The position numbers and the translations under genes were made by a program. Below, piece by piece: positions 5,789 to 6,507 of a stretch of 6,507 nucleotides of DNA (position 1 is the first letter of the stretch; every line of letters begins with the position of its first letter). Below the pieces are notes generated by a model. It had not been told where the DNA came from. It saw only the letters and a program-made list of their open reading frames with translations, and did not search any database. The DNA comes from DATEUP01 sp035283065. GTDB taxonomy: Archaea; Thermoplasmatota; DTKX01; DATEUP01. The stretch covers positions 1 to 6,507 of the forward strand of contig DATEUP010000009.1 in the NCBI GenBank assembly GCA_035283065.1. Reading direction: 5' to 3'.

Positions 5789-6016
5789 TCACCTCCCCTC
5801 CGCCCACCCCCACGCCGCCAGGGCGGCGAACCCCGCGTACCAGAGGAACCCGGCGAGGACCCACCACGGGACGGGCCACCCCAACGCAAGGGGAAACGCG
5901 GCGGCAAGGGCCGCGAAAAGGAGGGGGAGGGGCATGATGTCGGAAAGCAGGCGGCGGAGGGTCTCGTCGCGGTTTGCGGGGTGAGGGCGATTCTCATGAA
6001 CGTGGGTGGCGCGCAT
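5789..6016 (-). CDS. Small two-helix membrane protein
   Basis: A 75-residue predicted membrane protein. A polar, charged N-terminal 27 residues (MRATHVHENRPHP, then RDETLRRLL) is followed by two hydrophobic segments at about 29-47 (PLPLLFAALAAAFPLALGW) and 50-72 (rich in Trp, Leu and Ala), separated by a tight Pro turn, forming a helical hairpin. The amphipathic design of polar head plus two clean hydrophobic stretches argues against a shadow frame, although GC-rich DNA can mimic hydrophobic protein. The ATG at 6016 has no Shine-Dalgarno; an A/T-rich box about 34 bases upstream could drive a short-leader transcript. No family recognised. An ATG at residue 28 is an alternative start that would leave only the membrane part. 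Confidence 0.6.
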   Translation of the reverse strand: MRATHVHENRPHPANRDETLRRLLSDIMPLPLLFAALAAAFPLALGWPVPWWVLAGFLWYAGFAALAAWGWAEGR

Positions 6017-6045
6017 GGCGATAACCGCGTCCGAGTGGCGCGCGG

Positions 6046-6054
6046 CCTATTTGG
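6046..6054 (-). promoter_or_regulatory. Candidate TATA-like box in the divergent gap
   Basis: On the minus strand this reads CCAAATAGG and is the only A/T-rich island in the 134-base gap between two divergent genes. Its distance to the ATG at 6016 (about 34 bases) fits an archaeal promoter with a very short leader. Confidence 0.25.
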
Positions 6055-6150
6055 ATTCGATGGGGGGAGGTGGTGAGACGGTCACGGCCAGGCGGGCCAC
6101 GCGGGGCTGCCGGGAACACGCTCAATTCCCCGCAGCCCCTTCGCGCGCTG

Positions 6151-6507
6151 ATGGCTTCCAGTTCGAAGGGCCCGCGCATCTACCTCTCCCACCCCAAGCC
6201 CGCCCACGGCTCGGCGACGGCCGCGGGCGCGCGCCGGACACTTTCGTGCCTCTTCCCCGGCGCGCGCGTCCTCGACGCGTCGGGCTCCTTCAGGTCGAGC
6301 GAGGCATGGCTTGCCAACTACCGCGCCGAGATCGCCAAGTCCTCCGCCCTCGTCTTCTTCCCGCGGCAGGGGACCATCAGCTACGGCGTCCACTGCGAGC
6401 TGGTCGCCGCCGGGGACCGCGGCGTCCCCACGCTCCTCCTCTCCGGCGGCCGCCTTTTCGACACCTGGAGCCTCTCCACCCTCGACCGCCGCCACCAGTG
6501 GGCGCGC
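6151..6507 (+). CDS. Nucleoside 2-deoxyribosyltransferase/SLOG-like protein (3' partial)
   Basis: An open frame of 119 codons runs from ATG 6151 off the right edge. The order of elements resembles the nucleoside 2-deoxyribosyltransferase-like fold: RIYLSHP (9-15) as first strand and nucleotide-binding loop; SATAAGARRTLSCLFPGARVLD as helix and second strand; SEAWLANYRAEIAKSSALVFFP (50-71) as the helix leading into the 'sDalv.f' strand; then YGVHCELVAAGDRGVPTLLL (78-97) with Glu83 at the position of the family's catalytic Glu and the usual 'A...G.P' segment. There is no Shine-Dalgarno; CTCAATTC about 26 bases upstream may be a leaderless promoter. The reading frame on the opposite strand is arginine/glycine/alanine-rich and looks like its shadow. 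The fold call is moderate; the reaction is unproven because the C-terminus is missing. Confidence 0.72.
   Translation, partial: MASSSKGPRIYLSHPKPAHGSATAAGARRTLSCLFPGARVLDASGSFRSSEAWLANYRAEIAKSSALVFFPRQGTISYGVHCELVAAGDRGVPTLLLSGGRLFDTWSLSTLDRRHQWAR

Noticed and set aside
6082..6495. Minus-strand frame of 137 codons at the right end
   Set aside because: Glu/Gly/Ala/Arg-rich without motifs; the opposite strand encodes a protein with ordered strand-helix elements and a plausible fold.

Overview
The window is GC-rich, roughly 70% in most genes. It looks like archaeal chromosome, possibly Thermoplasmatota or a similar GC-rich lineage. The evidence for an archaeon is indirect. The antitoxin at 4122-4322 resembles small archaeal ribbon-helix-helix antitoxins, and its gene has an A/T-rich box about 26 bases before the ATG and no Shine-Dalgarno, as in leaderless archaeal transcripts. 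Genes inside operons do have good Shine-Dalgarno sites. No rRNA, tRNA or marker gene is present, so a GC-rich bacterium is not excluded.

Layout. (1) 3-2457, plus strand: a tightly coupled three-gene operon joined by two ATGA stop/start overlaps. It encodes a SufR-like winged-helix regulator with three Fe-S-type cysteines (5' end outside the window), a classical short-chain dehydrogenase, and a diverged QueA-like protein. (2) 3735-2461, minus strand: a YCII-like small protein followed by an alpha/beta hydrolase, probably co-transcribed. The hydrolase meets the QueA-like gene tail to tail, 3 bases apart. (3) 3736-5788: an accessory island in which three directly oriented copies of a ~97-base dispersed repeat (3955-4052, 4617-4713, 5631-5727) bracket a RelB/RelE-type toxin-antitoxin pair and then a lower-GC orphan gene. 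(4) 6016-5789, minus strand: a small protein with two membrane segments. (5) 6151-6507, plus strand: the start of a protein resembling the nucleoside 2-deoxyribosyltransferase/SLOG-like fold, running off the window.

How the parts may work together. The first three genes are probably made as one message with coupled translation, so the putative Fe-S/redox sensor likely controls the dehydrogenase and the QueA-like enzyme, or itself. QueA in bacteria makes epoxyqueuosine from preQ1-tRNA, a pathway not expected in archaea, and several QueA signature segments are altered here, so the substrate is in doubt. The repeat-bracketed toxin-antitoxin pair and orphan gene look like cassettes inserted into or exchanged within an otherwise ordinary region. 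The repeat is the least explained structure in the window.
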